A DNA stretch of 64,000 nucleotides from Panaeolus papilionaceus (Eukaryota > Basidiomycota > Agaricomycetes > Agaricales). This document shows positions 21,504 to 36,248 of this stretch, in pieces. The notes beneath the pieces are model-generated. The model saw nothing but the letters and a program-made list of their open reading frames with translations, did not search any database and was not told where the DNA came from. The stretch lies in assembly GCA_015501605.1 (NCBI GenBank), contig JADNRZ010000024.1:186001-250000 (forward strand). The letters are read 5' to 3'. Numbering within the stretch: position 1 is the stretch's first letter; every line of letters starts with the position of its first letter. A program made the position numbers and the translations under genes.

Positions 21504-24500
21504 GTATTAACCCATGGTACGCGTTCTCGTTTTTTATTTTCGGCCGACGTCTCACCTATGCATCGTTCAGATTGATTCGAATACTTCTGTTGACAATTTG
21601 TTAGGTTTCCACGCAAATCGCACATGTTACAACTGCGACTGCTTCCCTCTATTCCCACCACATACCTTCATGCTGCTCAATGTTGCCTTCTGTAACAGTA
21701 ACTTGTACACGTTTATGTTTCAATCCTTCACTCATCGCACATCCATATGTATTACCCCCTATTCAGAACTATGTATTACTTGTATGGTGACATGTATTAC
21801 CACGAGTCCTATTGACGGGTCATCTATTGCGTCTCGCATTCGGGAGGGTAGTGACAACAGAACTAAAGGTGAAATGAGCACATCAGCACTGCCTTTTACC
21901 TGTACGCCATAACCAAGCCCTTGAGAGTATCGGGGGGTGGCTGATTTCCGTAGTTCCGTACGAATATTGATTGCCCTAGTAACTGTTCCAATTTCCGCGC
22001 TCGGCCGATGGCTGCTTGGAATATGGAAATACGCTTGACACCAAGTGTTCATGTCGTGTTCAATGTACCACTCGACCTCGCAAGAATCAGGCTTGAGGAC
22101 AACCAAAATTGATATTACCTCTCAAGTAACCGTACGGATTCGACAAGTACGACGGTTGGGTCCGAGATCGCCGATGACTGTCATTTTTGCTTTGAGTAAG
22201 TAGCATTCATTCAGAGACGGCTCATTAGGAAATTCCGTCAAATTCAAGAACCAGAATCTTGACCTTGGCCGACATGTTTAGCACTACATATAATTCAAAA
22301 TGACATCCTTCATAGTCACCATTTTGCTTGACAGCGGGTTGTGTGTGATGATCGATGCCCATTACTCAAAAGTGGAACGTACGTCGAGCCTTTTTCGTTA
22401 CTCGAACAGATAAAGAGCTGAAAAATACATATCCGGGTCATAAATATCGACTATGGATCCGCTTGACCCCATACAAAGTCGATTATGTACGAAAAACGTA
22501 TCCACTGGATCATCCAACGCACTCATGTGGCGGCCTACCCCTTCTCATGCACCCCAGTCGTCTAGACCAATAGTATATAGTACATGTGTCGCCCAACTCT
22601 CTTGTTCTTAACATACCGAACCGTATCCCATGCGCAGAAGAGCCGATTGACATCGCTAAGTCTTATCAAATAAATTGATAAGACAAATAATCTCCTTGTA
22701 CCAGTACCAAGGTCAGATAATCGTTGGATAAATTTGACATCATCATCTTATTTGATGAGCAATAGAAGCAATGTCAAGTCCCAGTTGAGAGAAGATCGCC
22801 CGAGCGAACGAACACCTCAACAGTCAACAGGCGGGGTGAAGCGGTAATTATATCCATCGATAGCACGCGTCTCGGTACCAATCTATTTGACACGGGGACG
22901 CTGTTGACTGCAAGACGTAAAAATAAATGCTGGCCGTATGTCGAAAAGAGAAGATTTGATCCAGAGTCTTCTGAAGCTTCGTTACCACATGTAATAGGGG
23001 TGCTCTGCTCCGTACCCAGCGCTCCACTAGCTGCGAAGCGCATGATCAAGCGTGATCATCGTTGAATCGAAATTAGATGAAGTCATTCATAGTACAGACT
23101 GAACAGAGATATATTTGTGCCGCGGAAGTGTCCTCCAATTAATACACTCGTCGGAGAAAAGGATAAGATCGAGGTCCCTCTTTTTTTTCTCTTGTATCTA
23201 TATATGATATGGATGAGAATTTGCGAACACGATCGAGAATATAATCATGAACTAGCAAATGATCAGTGATCATGTCAATGACGGCGTGCACCCTAATATT
23301 ATCAATCGTCGCGGGTGCTCTTCACATTAAGAGTGAAGTTTGTTCGTTGTATACTCAAAGACCACCATCGTCGTTAATGAAAGCTGCTTTGCAAGGGCAA
23401 TGCACCGCCCATACCGCACCGTTGAGAAGATCGTGATTAGGCGATGATGGATTGAGTACCACGATTGAACTGGTCGAGCTCGAATGTTTATCTATCGAGG
23501 ACAAGGTCTAGGGTACTTCGTGGGCTCCTTAGACCTCGTGGAGCCCCACACCCCGCCCCTTCAACCAAGGGATGGATTATTGAAAACCCCAGGCATCATA
23601 AAGATAGCTTACGCAGTCTCGTATAAATTGCAATTTGCTTACACTCTCGCTTCTATCATCAACAGCAGATATATTATAGGATGAGGTTAAATAAGTCATC
23701 TAGGGCGCCGTTAGTTCGTGTTTTTGAAACTCAGAAAATTTGAGTAGAGGTAAAAAAAGCGATAGAAGAGAACGTGAATTTGACAACTCGTCCGCTGCGG
23801 CCTATTTTAAGAAATAGTCTACCCAATCGTACGGCGTTTCCCATGGGCGATACACTCTTTCTTTGACACAGATGTTCTAAAAGTACGTCCTCGAGTATCT
23901 ATCAGAGCTGACAGGTAAAAATAAGGCCTATAATAGACACGGCCAAGATAGTGATGCCGCTTTTTTATCAGTCGTGTGTGCTCTAGGTCAGCCAGAGTGC
24001 TACTGCCATAGAGCACGAGGCAGATCTCAGAATTGAATACTCTGTGATCTAGGGTGCTCGAGGTCAATAGGCACCCCTGAATTACAACGCGATTGACACT
24101 CCGTTTGCCCCAGATCCCGCCGAGACCTCCCAAGATCGAAATGAAAAGACATGGCCGGAATGAGCCTGGGAAAGTGATGGGACGTATAACTGTTGTCTGT
24201 AATGGTAGCTCCGAGCTTGATTGCGATAGCTGAGAACAGGAGGTGGCGCCTGGTGCTTTACAGAGGAAGCTCAAGGCGGTGTATACTGACGTCAAATACA
24301 GTCAGCAACGACGTCTCTTAGAAATCAATAAGCAGGCATATTGCAAGTGAGTAATTTCTGTCATTTGTGAACGGTTCCGGACCCCTCCTGCGGATCTAAT
24401 AAGCAGTTATCTTTGAATGGAATGTTCGCCGTGATAAGTAATCTATAGTTTATGAACAGCTGCTCACGGCTTTCAACCAGTCAATTGAGTTATCTGACGG

Positions 24501-27140
24501 CGTTGAAGGTTAAACGATTCAGCTGACCCTTGTTCTGATTTCCCGTTATGCGTTATGTTTGAGGAAATTATGTACGGCCTGATGGGTTTTCAATCTCAGA
24601 ATCAGAGTTCAAAACATAGAAAAATATGTCCATCACTGTCGCTAGGATAAACGATGGCGCAGTAGATTAGACAAAAGACTAGAGAGAAGGATAATGAAGT
24701 CGGCCTGTTATGAATATATTCTGATCGCGCACCACTTGGGAGAGTGTCTACTTTTTGAGCGACAGCGATTTCTAACCATCCGTAAAGTGGTGACAGCAGT
24801 CAAGGGCATTTCGGTTCGGGGCAATGGCTCCGACCCTACTCTCCAGGTATTCCGTCATACCGATGAATTAGGTTAACAGCTTGGGGTTGGAGAGGCAACC
24901 ATGAGCATGTTTTGTCTGTCCTCTAACGTAACATAGAAGTCGCGGATGGAACAACCCTGTCCAATGCAGGTAAGGCTCGCTCTCACATCCTTCAAAATCG
25001 AGAAAGAAGTTGCGAAAACAGAAAGAGCGGAGTAGGAAAATGAAGAACCAGGTCTGAGGAGAAGGTGATGTTCCCCTCCGAAACCCCACAGCCCAAGTAT
25101 TGATTGATGCAGTATTGAATTCAACGGGAATTTTACCCATGTTTTATGAATCCAGACAGAAAAATTCGACGATTCGAGTGGAAGACGAGGAAGAGAACAC
25201 GGTTACATTGGTGAAGTTTTTTCGATGGGTTGCTTCCGTTTTGTGGCAGTGGTATGGAATTGCCCTTGAGCGTAACACTGAACCACGTTCTTACTCATGC
25301 CAGGAACGCAGGTGTCCTTGTTAGTCCAGTGCGCCATGTCGGCGCCATGCAACATGTCAGAAAAATTAAATAACGCTACTACTTACCAGAATTGAAATTA
25401 GGCACGAAAGGGTAGCCGAATGATGATGGTGAGCTGGATACTGTCTTGACTTAGGGGTTCTCGACTGTGAAGATAGATGTATTACATCGTGTAGCATATG
25501 TGTCACCCATTAGTCTAGATTACCGCTCAGCAATATTTATCACAATATGGAGGGCTAGAAGCAGGAGACTCATGACGCGTATTCCACCTACCGCCGCTTA
25601 CATCGAAGAAATATAGTCGAGGAGTGGTAAAGAATGTACGCCAGAGCATCTGACTTCCCAAAAACTAACATATTGCTCACAATCGTTCCACATTTCTTCA
25701 TAATGTAGAGTTTGTGGATTCTGAAAAATTGACGGTCCACAATAACATATTTATGGGGTTACAAACATCGGGCTAGTCGAAGATAGGTGGAGGACGAATA
25801 AGTATGTTGGTCGGGTGCATTTTGACCGATTTGACTGTGATCTGTAACACAACTTGAGTCTTGAGCCAGACAAGCTTGTACAAGTCTCTCGAAGTTCACA
25901 GTACTGCAGTAGCGGGCATGAGAGATTACGTCGCACTTTGTCACTCGCTCCCTACATTGTCAGTCATTCAACCAATTGTCGTGTATATGATCCATCGGTT
26001 GTCAAGCCTCCAACACAAACGCGTTCATGAGCTGGCCTCGACGTTAGGAGTGGGACTAACCCACTCCCGACTCCGACGCTTCCGATAGACGAGAGCCACA
26101 AAATATATGGATCATCGAGACCATGAGTCCGCCAATGGTGCTATCCACTCTGTCATTTTTACAAGCCTTCCCGAGTCGCCACACAAGGTAATTAAAATAA
26201 TTACCGTTGTTCTTTATCTCCCCCCACTCCCGCACACGCCCTCCGTTTGTCGTGTACGGAAGGCAACGCACAGCACGCATCACACCCGTCGTCAAAAATC
26301 ACAAAACAAAGAAAAAAAAATGCAACGAAGCAATAAATCAAACAAAAACGTAGAAAAACAATCAATCAAATCGGTGCTCCATTCATCAGGACACTGATGG
26401 GGTGCTGCGAAGTCGGTAGTGCACTAAGCGGCGAAGAAGAGTTCAGATGATAAGATGGGAAGATGTCCATTTATGCATTTATTATTTCGCTTGAGGATAC
26501 CGCTTTCGGCAAGTTAGCATGGGGGGTGGGCCGGTGAGTGGACGCTTGAGACCCCCTAGCCTAGTGCCATCTCGGTGCTATTCCGTGATTGCGAATTCCC
26601 ATCGGGATTGAGGCGGTTCGCAAGCAATTTGCAAAGGGCGCGTTTTGGCGCATCAAGGACTCGGAGACAAAGGAGAAGTGTAGAAGTATATTTGGGTTGA
26701 TGAACGTGGTCCTATTTTCGCCGCGTCGCACGGGGCGATCCAAAGATAAGTTAAATCAGGTTCACGACTTGTAATGGATTTGTTATGTTCGATGCAATAT
26801 GTTTAAACTGGTAATAGTACTGGATATGATTTTGAGAGGCAAAGAAAGAAAATGTACAAGACGATTAGAGGATATGTGACAATGAGGATAGGAAAATGTT
26901 TTCGACAGCAATAGAAAAATATAGGGATGTGGATGAGGATGCAGTGTTGTAAAAAAGAGATCGACAATGTGGTTGGTACAAATATACATATTATCGCGTG
27001 TGGTTTGGCAATGGCAAAGCAAGATGAACACGACAAACTACCTAATAACCTAGATGAAAATAAACCCAGAGTCTGTAGAAAGACAACAACATAGAAAGGG
27101 AAAAGCCTAGTATCATGGTAGAAAGAAAAAACATGACAAG
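21504..27140. other. 5.6-kb region without recognisable genes
   Basis: Many short open frames occur on both strands (the longest about 158 codons at 24295-23819), none with a family signature or convincing splice structure. A 10-bp perfect hairpin sits at 22660-22684. The final 600 bp probably hold the 3' end of the zinc-finger gene transcript. Confidence 0.5.
22660..22684. repeat. 10-bp perfect inverted repeat, 5-nt spacer
   Basis: GTCTTATCAA and TTGATAAGAC are separated by ATAAA. The function is unknown. Confidence 0.8.
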
Positions 27141-28529
27141 TTACACCAATGTCGCACCAACGCCTTTCCTCATTCCGCTCTCCTGCTTCCACGCTCCGTG
27201 GCCGAGAGTCATGGACTGATGATAAGGGTAGTCAGTCGACAAAGGCTGAGGATGGTGGATGTAGGGGGATGTGTTATGAGACTGCGAGTGACGATCATCG
27301 ACGCGGCGCATAATGCGATCGTCCTGAATGGGAGCGAGAATGGGGGGAGGTGAGTCGAAGCGTCCTCCGTGATTCTGGACGTTGGAGCCGTAGCCATTAT
27401 GAACAAGCTGAGGCTGAGAATTCATGTGGCCGTTGCTCATGTGAGACTGTTGGTCCATGAGACCGTTGTTATTGTGATAATGGCCATCATCATGGAAAAC
27501 GGGGTATGTGGGGGTGGGGGGACCGGAAGTGTGAGATGAGACGGAATGAGACGAAGCTGGGGAAGGAGGACCTGCGGAAGAGGCGTGGTTTTGCGAGTAA
27601 GAAGACTGAGGATGTGAGATGTGAGAGATGGAATGACGCGAGGAGATGCTGCCGTTCGACTGATCGCGAGCGGAGGATTGATTTTCGAAGTTGTCGTGCG
27701 AGCTGGAGTAGGATGAGAATGAGCCATTGCCGTTGTGGTTGTAGTTGGAGAAATTGCCGTTTTGACTCTGCTGCTGCTCCTGGTAGTTGGAGGTGACGTT
27801 GCGGTAGTTGAAACCTTGATTATTATTGGCCATGGCCAGCGGAGGAGGCGAGAGAGGGACGTATGCGTCGGGTGAGCCAGATGAACGAGTCGATGAGGAC
27901 TCGATGCGAGAGCTGGAAAGAGGCATGGTGGCGGTCGCAGGGAGAGTGGCCTGAGCAAGGGGTGGGGGAGAGTCAGGGGGGCTCGCATGATGATTATACA
28001 ACCGAGCAGGCTCGAGAGCAGGCGGTGATGAGAGAGGAGGGAGAGAAGGAGTCGATTCAGCGGTGGAAGCAGTGCTTGCACGCTTGGTGTTGTTCAATGC
28101 CCTTGAGGCAGCCGAACGAGCTGAGCTTCGTCGGGAACCGGGAGACAAATGGATTCGATAACTAGTAAACCATGATTAGCGCTAAGCAGGGTCGACAATC
28201 GGGTGATATACATACTGCTGTTGGAGGTTATCCTGACGAGAGCACCGCGTCTCACAACCGGGGAAAGGGCATTTGTGATTGCGTTCACCAGTGTGGACGC
28301 GAGAATGACGAGCTAGGTGGCCACTGGTCGTGAAGGCACGCTCACATGTGCCGCAAACATGCTTCTTCTTCGCTGCGGCAGTCGTCGAGGAAGAGTTGTT
28401 GTTGGACGACTGGTTGGAGGAGAGAGGCGGAGGTGATGACGACGACTCGGGGAGATACTGCGAGTTGCCATTGAATTGAGAGTGGTAGAATTGAGCTCCA
28501 GAATGGTTTTTTGTGTCAACTCGTGGCAT
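27141..28529 (-). CDS. C2H2 zinc-finger transcription factor, Nrg1-like
   Basis: Two exons on the minus strand, 28529-28216 and 28161-27141 (444 aa). The two fingers are classic: C59-x2-C62-x12-H75-x3-H79 and C87-x4-C92-x12-H105-x3-H109, joined by HTGERNHK. The sequence AFTTSGHLARHSRVHTGE and the second finger CPFPGCETRCSRQDN match the Nrg1/Nrg2 class of fungal glucose- and stress-responsive repressors. The intron splits the second finger just before its final HYRIH. The C-terminal 330 residues are Ser/Pro/Asn/His-rich and disordered, as usual for regulators. It is presumably nuclear, acting on stress or carbon-response genes; targets are unknown. The 5.8 kb upstream lacks genes and may hold an extended regulatory region. 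Confidence 0.85.
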
Positions 28530-31500
28530 GACGAAAGATGAATGTAGGGACGAAGTTGGAGAGGAGGGTTGGACTTAGGGAAGGAAACAAGCGTCCTGAA
28601 AATAGGTCCAGTTATGAGGAGAACAGGAAATGTTTGTCTTGGCGTATTGGATCTGTACGTAAATTTGTCCATGTGAATCGTTATTGCACGGATCCAGACA
28701 AACTGTTTAGACTTTTTTCCTAGCCATTTTACTGGGTCCGGTGCTTATTGGTACACAAACTTGATAAAACATAGAAAACAATTGATCGGATTTCCCTTTT
28801 TAATCCATGACACTGGCTCAATTCCTCGTTTTCCAATCCACTCCTCGCGCCTTTTTCCTCATGTTCCTCCACTTATTCGCGTCCTCTACCAGCAGCACTT
28901 TTACTTATCTGCAACGCGTACAGCACACAGCTGACGGACTTGTGCTCGTGTTCACATCAAGAAAAGATTAATGGGCGACAGGCACACCTAAAACACGTAA
29001 AAAAGATGTCCATATTCTATTCCCCTGTCTTGCCACCAAAGTGACAATCCACTTTAGGCCAATCCTGTCCTTTGGTTCATAGATCCTAGATCTCTTCAGA
29101 ATGGGTCTGTTATCTCCGGATAGTCAAACGTATGGAGAAGTCCGATCATTTTTCTTCCCTTCGATCTCCCAACGATTCCATTTCTTCAAATTCGTACATC
29201 AGGAGGTATGCTAACAAAAGTCGCTAGCCTCTTTTCGGTTTCTTTCGCTGAACCTCACGGCACCGACAGTCAAGGTGGCTTGCCTCGTTTTTATTCCACT
29301 CTCTGTGAGCTCAAAAAAAAAAGTACTTTTAGAAAAAGATTGCCAGCGCTGCCATATCTACTACCCATTTTTTTTACATTTTTTTTCGTTATGAACGAAT
29401 TTACGGAATATTACAGACTCCCGGAATGCACGGGTTTCAACCTCAGCTGTGAGTCTCGACAGTTGCCAGGAGGCTTTTAGATCGGGTATAGGCGCCCTGA
29501 TGGAGAGGGCGCGAGAACCTCTGGGTGACGCGTCATGACGCGCTCCATTCCTGAGGCCGTTGACCTGGCTGCAAGCATACAAAGGGTCAAGCGAGCTTCC
29601 AAGAGACGGATGCGCAAAGAGCATCGACGACAAGTCACTCAACCATCCCAACCAGCCACTATCGAACCCACCTTGAACAAAGGGGAAAAAAAAAAAAGAG
29701 CACGAGTTGTATGGTCCGAGTTCCGGTGAAATATTCCTCTTTTCCTCACAATTTCTCATGAGATATACGGTGGACACATTCAAACAATCTGAGTGAATGT
29801 CAATCCCTCTGACCTCGCTGCAGTACATTTGTCCGCTCCGAGTCTGAACACCATCATCAACATCAGCCATCGCGTCGGTCCTTGGCTACCCTTTGTGGTC
29901 AGCACCAAGGCACGTTTCACGGCGAAAACCGATACTCCCCAAATATTCCCTCCACATAATTACCAAAAAAATGCTGTTATATCATTTTTATCGATCTCAG
30001 GTTTGACTCTTGATTCGTTTTTCTGATCATCTGAACATCGAGCTCACAACGTAGCTCAATGATCTCCGTAGGCAATGTAGTGCACAATAATAGCATAGTT
30101 TATTGAAGTTGCATTATTAACCCCATCGTCGATTGGCTCGCAGCACTGACAGTATCGCAGTCCTAGTGTGTTTATCAGCTTCATCTCATACACACGATAC
30201 GAGGGAATGACACCAGGAAAACGGTCCTAATCACTCCGAGACGCCACTTCAGTTATGTACTCAATTATTTCCCGTGAGAGCTCAGTACGATATCGATATG
30301 TTCACCCGACGCCCTGGATACCTTGCCTAATCATTCTTGGCAGAGGCCGCTCCTATCCATTCCTTTTTTGCCATGCTCAAACGAGGCGCCGCCTCATTGT
30401 CTGATTCTTTTATGTAAATTTAAATAATGTTTATTGCTTCGTTTTTGGGATGTTGGAGGGGAGGCGACCACGAGTCACCCGCTTATCGTGCACGAGAAGT
30501 TCTTTTCTTGCGCTGCTGATGTGGAGGATCCTAGAAAAGATAGTTTGACGACGGTACTGTGCAGGAGGCGCTCATCGACGTTTGTAAACGAGAGAGAGGG
30601 AAGTAGTGGGGCCCTAGGTTAGGTTCTCCTCTTCCCTTACCTCTGCCATGATCCTCGATTCAGGGTACCAGCCTCAGGAACACAGGCTTTGCTCGTGGCG
30701 GTGCAACGTGAGGGTTCACTTCACCCTTCCACATTTGCACCCTGCCAGATCCCACGCGGCCAACCAGTTAGAAAGCCGACGGTAAGTAAAACAAACAAGA
30801 CGGACAAAGGAAAGAGCGTTCCAGGGTTCAAAATTGACTCCAGAAGATAAAGATAAACAATACAAATGGGGACAATCCCACATACAAAGTTCCGTTCAAA
30901 TCGTAGTGGCCCTGTAAGATGGGGCGCTTTTACACTTGGCATGTTCATGTCATGCTTTGCATTCACTCCTTCCCGATGGCAAAAAGCGCGACTGACATGT
31001 TAGAATTCGTATTGAGTCGGGCGGAGCGAAGTTTATTCCACTTCATTTTCCGTTTAAACAATCCAGGACGCTAGCGTCTCGTGCACTCTAGCTCTTAAAA
31101 AGACTCTGGTAGAAACCAAGAAGAAGGCGAGAAACTTAGTCTAATCGCTTTCATCAATTTCGTCCCGCCTCACCGAGGGTTCTGCGGAGTCGCAATGATA
31201 AAAAACCACAGGCCCATTTCTCACGTCTAGCATCTAGTGATCATGTGTTGGGTTGGAACTGATTGGAAATGCCCGCCAAGCAACAATGATTGATGGCGAC
31301 TGGCAGTGCGTTTGATCACTATGCGACTGTTCTCTTCAACGAAGTCATCATCTGGGAGGGAGCGAGCACAAGCTGGATCAGAAATGGTGAAGTGGGAAGA
31401 CAGAAAAGTCACCGCAAGAAGAAAAAAACCTAAAGAATGACATATTAGTGCCACAGACGCCTTCTTTATCCAATCACGACCAAAAAAATTAAACAATGAG

Positions 31501-34340
31501 CCATATGAAGCAATCTCCAAGAGCAAAAGAGCCAGAATGTGATGCGATGGGGGAGTGAACAAAAGTCTCGATCTGGGTACCTCATTTGCTTGATTGACTG
31601 TTTTGACGGAATGAAATTGGTCACGATGGAGTAAGATTCCGTCCAATGTTATCGCTGCGGCAAGACGAGTGGAGACACGACGGAGACTACCAACGAACAT
31701 CTCTGCCTGCGTTCCTGCAAAATCGGACTCTCCCCCAAGTGCTCCCCAGACGCACTCGGTACCGCTCGTCTTTACAGGGTCTGGAGTAAGCCTAAGCCCT
31801 GCTCGAGGTAAATATGAATAGCTCCGTATCACTTTGTCGATGGCAGCTCTTCATATTCGTTGAATACATTGCTCACTATGTTGTACTGGGACTGGTATAG
31901 CCCAACACCCTCGTTATGACACCCTAGACGGAAGTTCGGTGCGACTTGTACCCTCATATTCAATAAAATCGTCGAATGACAGCGGAGGGGAAATAAAATG
32001 ACATTTGGATATGAGAACATCAACCTCTCTTGGCAACTCACCGCTGTGCGAAGCTCTCTGAATTCGAACTCAGTCAAAACACTATTGCAGCAGCGCCATA
32101 ACAACTGAGCCCGAATCCTGTTTCCGGCTTCCACCTTCCGCATAGATGAGAGAAAATAGCAGAGCAGAGCACAGTAGACCGGTCAATAGACAAGGTTTGA
32201 TGAGAGAGATAAATCGGAAATGCGCGACGAACGTCGTGAAACTGTTGGCCGCCTTTTCGTCATAGATTAAGGTATACCATGAGTCGATGTGCTGTGGTGG
32301 ACTCGGTCCGAGAATCAGAGGATAATTCTCACATTTTTTATACTAGCGCGATTTCAAAGCCTCCTTCTGAATTGAGAAGAACATCGGCTGAGAGTGCATG
32401 CTCGTCTATGATGTCGCTTTACTTACAAGCTCTTCCTTGCCTAAATACAGTTCCTTCGGATCCACCAATCGATCACCGCGATGCCGCACTCCATGGGGTT
32501 TATTCTATGCCTGCCGCAGGAAGGAATGAAAGAAACATTGATGGTTACACATGCAGCACGATTCACCTGACCAACGACTGCAATCGCTAGAGCGTCCAAT
32601 CGACTATCACTCTATTCGAGAGTGAATTGAGCTATTATTGACTTCTTGCACCACCAATCATGATCTGATGCTGTCTCCGAGGATTGATTTCCCATCACAC
32701 GAAACCTTGCCCTTCAGAATGTCGGACAATCCTTTCGTTTTTCCCTCCAGACTTCACCATATTGAAAACAAATTCAACGGTGGATATCGACTGTGGAAAT
32801 AAAAAGGTAAAGAAGTAACTGCATATCAATCGGTGCGCGGTCCGAATGGTGTACAAAGGCACCCATGAGGACGGTGTAGATAATCGAACTGCAAGAAGGC
32901 TTGAAGGACACAGTGCACGGGACCAATAAGATTGCAGCGGAGAAAGATAATTCGCCGCGTTCAAATGTTTAGCGAAGGCACGTCGAGTAGGCATGCTGGG
33001 TGCTATTCTCTGTTCCTCGTCAATGCGTCCGTCCGCCCATGCCTGTCTGCACCATTGTGATGAGCGTGGTCGGATTTTAAGTCTAAATTGGAATGTTAAC
33101 ACCCGCAGCTTGGTCTTAGTGTTATTCCTTGTATCGATGCGGTACTTCCGTATGTCAGGGATTAAAAAATAGAACCAAGAGAATAAGGGAAGCCGCGAAG
33201 AGATATCAATAAAGAAGTTGAGCGATCTCGGGGTCTTGCCACTAATGCGGCAGGTCGCTTCTTTGAAGTGCATCGGCTGAATGCACCTCGTTGTTTCATT
33301 TCAGTTTCGATGCTGTATAAGTAAGGGCGGATATTGTAACATTATCAGTCGCTGGTCCGAATTGTCCTCATACAATCGGATGATTTACGCATTTCATTAC
33401 ATTCATTCACCTGAACAGTGCCTTAGGCGAAGCTTGCTGGAGTGATGCAGTAGATGAAGATCGAAAATCGACACAAACATGGACCCTTGAAATTTTCAGG
33501 ACACTCCATAAGCGTGCGGATACGCAGTTCATAAATTAACTAATGTGTAGAAAACTACGCGGGTAAGCTTGAAGGTTCGTGGGTGCCCTTGACTTCCGTC
33601 ATTCGAGCACACAGACAAGGCACATGTGCATATCTTAAAACGCTAACTGAAAGATCATGTGGTCAGATTTGCACAGGGAGAACACAAGGCTGACTTTGAT
33701 AGCTGATAGGAGTCCTGTCTGTGTTGTCAGATATGTCAGGTGTATCGGACAGGCGTTATCCGATTTTGCTGTGTTGTGCAATGGCTGGAATAGGCAATCG
33801 TTTCGACACTCAGGATACATTATATAGCGCTAATCAAAGTAAAGCTCTCAGGAATATCATTGGATGACATCATGTAGTGGAAGGAACAGGGATTGAAATG
33901 CCTAAAAGTTGAAGAAAGGTATTTCAGGGGTCCGTTTTAGAGAGTCAGATAAGGGTAGAGGACGGCGAGGTCCCTGTAAGATAATAGGTTGTTCCTTCAG
34001 GATTGAATATCGAAGAAGAACCAGTTATGGGCATGGGCCTGCAACTAATGTGCGGGTGTAAATAGACCCTGATAGCATGTTAGAGCCCTGAGGCGCACAA
34101 AGACAGGTTGGGCCCTTTATACCATTTATGTAGGATATCCTGCAATGACGGGCTGATCTAGCCTGAAGTTAAGACGCGAAACATCGGCCAGCTTAGAGAT
34201 TTATCCATACATGGCATTCCCGGTTTGAAATCGCACAATCCTCATGTTTCACACCGAACCAAGAAAGTAAGAGCAGCGCCATGCACATAGATTCGTGAGG
34301 AGCGTGAAGGCACGAGGCGTATATGTAGGCCATGACATTT
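28530..34340. other. 5.8-kb region without recognisable genes
   Basis: Open frames up to about 200 codons exist (31832-31227, 33273-32695, both minus) but show no domain, no splice support and mixed composition. Polypyrimidine and A-rich patches around 28800-29700 fit the promoter and 5' leader of the zinc-finger gene. Confidence 0.5.
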
Positions 34341-34362
34341 TTACCAAATCGCTAGCGACCAG

Positions 34363-36248
34363 TCACGCAATGCGCCTACTAGACTCAGAGATGCCGTCAG
34401 AGCCAAGCAACGTGACCTCGGATGAGGGGAGAAGCGCGTCTTCCACAGCGAGGTTTTGTGGAACTGCAACGCTAGTCTGAATCTCCTCCCCAACACCCTT
34501 CTCCTGTGCGTCAACTTCCACAACACGGGTTTTATCTCCAAAGACTGTCCCCAGTTCCTCGAGCGTCTTTCCAGCTGTTTCAGGATAAACAAAGAATACA
34601 AACACGCCTGAGATCGCAGCGAAGCCCATGAGGAGGAAATAATATCCCCCTTGAGGGTAGCGAATAGAGGAGGGGTGATAAACGCGATGATGAAATTCGA
34701 GATCCAGTTGACACCCGTTGAGAGGGCCATGCCCTTTGCACGCGCACGCAGAGGAAAGATCTCCGCACCCAGTAGCCAGGGTATGGGTCCCCACCTGCAA
34801 ATAGAGGAAACGTAAAAGAGGCGATGAAAAAATGATTAGCAAATCAATTGTTTACGAGGCAGGTCTTGACATAAAGTGATAATTACGTTGCTCCAAAAAT
34901 GAAGAGATAAATGCAAACGCCTGCATAATGTGAAGAAAAGTAGGAGCACGATCGTTAATTCGGCGGACGTTTCAACATATGAAGAAGATCTTGATATACG
35001 CACCCGCGAAAATGCCATCTGCGATGGGCGTTCGACCTGAGCCTATAGGAAGAGACTCTGCACGAAATTGGAGACCCCCGATGAGTGCTAGTGCACCCAC
35101 AAGGCCGAGGCTTCCGGAAAGAAGGAACAACCGGCGTCCCTTTGTGTCGACGAAGAACATCGTGGGTATCGTACCAGCACAATACACCAATGCGCATGCG
35201 CCAGCATAAAGAAGGGAGTGAGCGATGTTGAAGCCTGCCCGGGTGAGATTCTCAGGCAAGAAGTAGAGAATAGCGTTGATGCCATTAAACTGGGCGAAGA
35301 GCTGACAAGTGATGCCCACGACAGCGCGTCGGGGGTAGTGTGCGAACAACTGACCCCATGACGCTTCGCCCATGTTCAACTCCAGAGCAATTGTCGCTTC
35401 GATGGAAGCATATGATTCGACGACTGTGGGATGGTGGATATCACCATTTGTATGGAGGTCAGCCAGCGCCCCAATCCCCTCGTGCTTGAAGCCGTTCTTA
35501 ATCAGCCACCTCGGCGTCTCAGGAAGAAAGAAAGACCATCCAACAAGGATACCAGCCAGAGCAGCTTGAACAATGTACGGCCCGCGCCAAGATATTTCGG
35601 AGGGCAACGCAAAGAAGAAACCATAGCCCACCCAAGCCGATAGCGCATAGCCACTGTTCAGACAAAAGTATTCAATTGCAACAAAGAGACCACGGCCATG
35701 CGCAGGGGCGATCTCGCATTGATAAATGGGGACGGTCATGGAGAGCATTCCCACTCCGAGACCTTGGATGCAGCGGCCAATAAGAAGCGCGGCGAGGTTA
35801 GGCATGAATATTTGAATCAGAGACGCAACCAGGTAGATCATTCCCCCAATTCTGATAGACATACGCCTTCCCAGAATATCGCAGACATATGCGGAGACGT
35901 AGGACGATAGGAGCGCAGTAATGTTGAGGCAAGAAACTACAATGGCTGAGATTGCATTAATAGGATGCTTGAAGTATCAAAATGATACGAAGAATTTCTC
36001 GAACCTTGAAAGAATACATTCACAGGATTATACCCCTCTTGGATTTGATCAAGGGAAACCGTGTATCCATACATACGAGAGATAAATGATGGTTGAACTT
36101 GAGCAGCAGCGATAACCCCCTGACTGTAGCCAAACATAGCGTCGCCTAGAGCTGCCAGAGCCGAGGAGGAGTAGAGGAGTCGCTTTCCAACCATCCATCG
36201 AGGATAGCGGACCACGTAGCGTTTTCTCGCCAAATGCTGCCGAAACAT
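34363..36248 (-). CDS. MFS sugar transporter with 1-nt frameshift near the C-terminus
   Basis: Spliced model on the minus strand: 36248-36005, 35945-35004, 34920-34887, 34794-34363. Exon 3 is only 34 nt. Family signatures appear in order: GDAMFGYSQGVI (TM1), DILGRRMSIRIGG, GRCIQGLGVGMLS, ISWRGPYIVQA, LPETPRWLIKNG, QLFAQFNGINAILY, VDTKGRRLF, and the C-terminal YPETAGKTLEELG. These identify a proton-coupled hexose/pentose-type transporter of the plasma membrane with about 12 TM helices, close to 550 residues if intact. At 34646-34650 (plus strand CCCCC) the frame slips by one base: a sixth G on the coding strand would give LKGGYYFLLMGF. As written, TM11-12 and the C-terminus are lost. It is either a homopolymer sequencing error or a recent inactivation. 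Confidence 0.8.

Noticed and set aside
31227..33273. Minus-strand ORFs of 192-201 codons
   Set aside because: No domain, no plausible splicing or start context, and irregular composition. Probably chance open frames in a gene desert.
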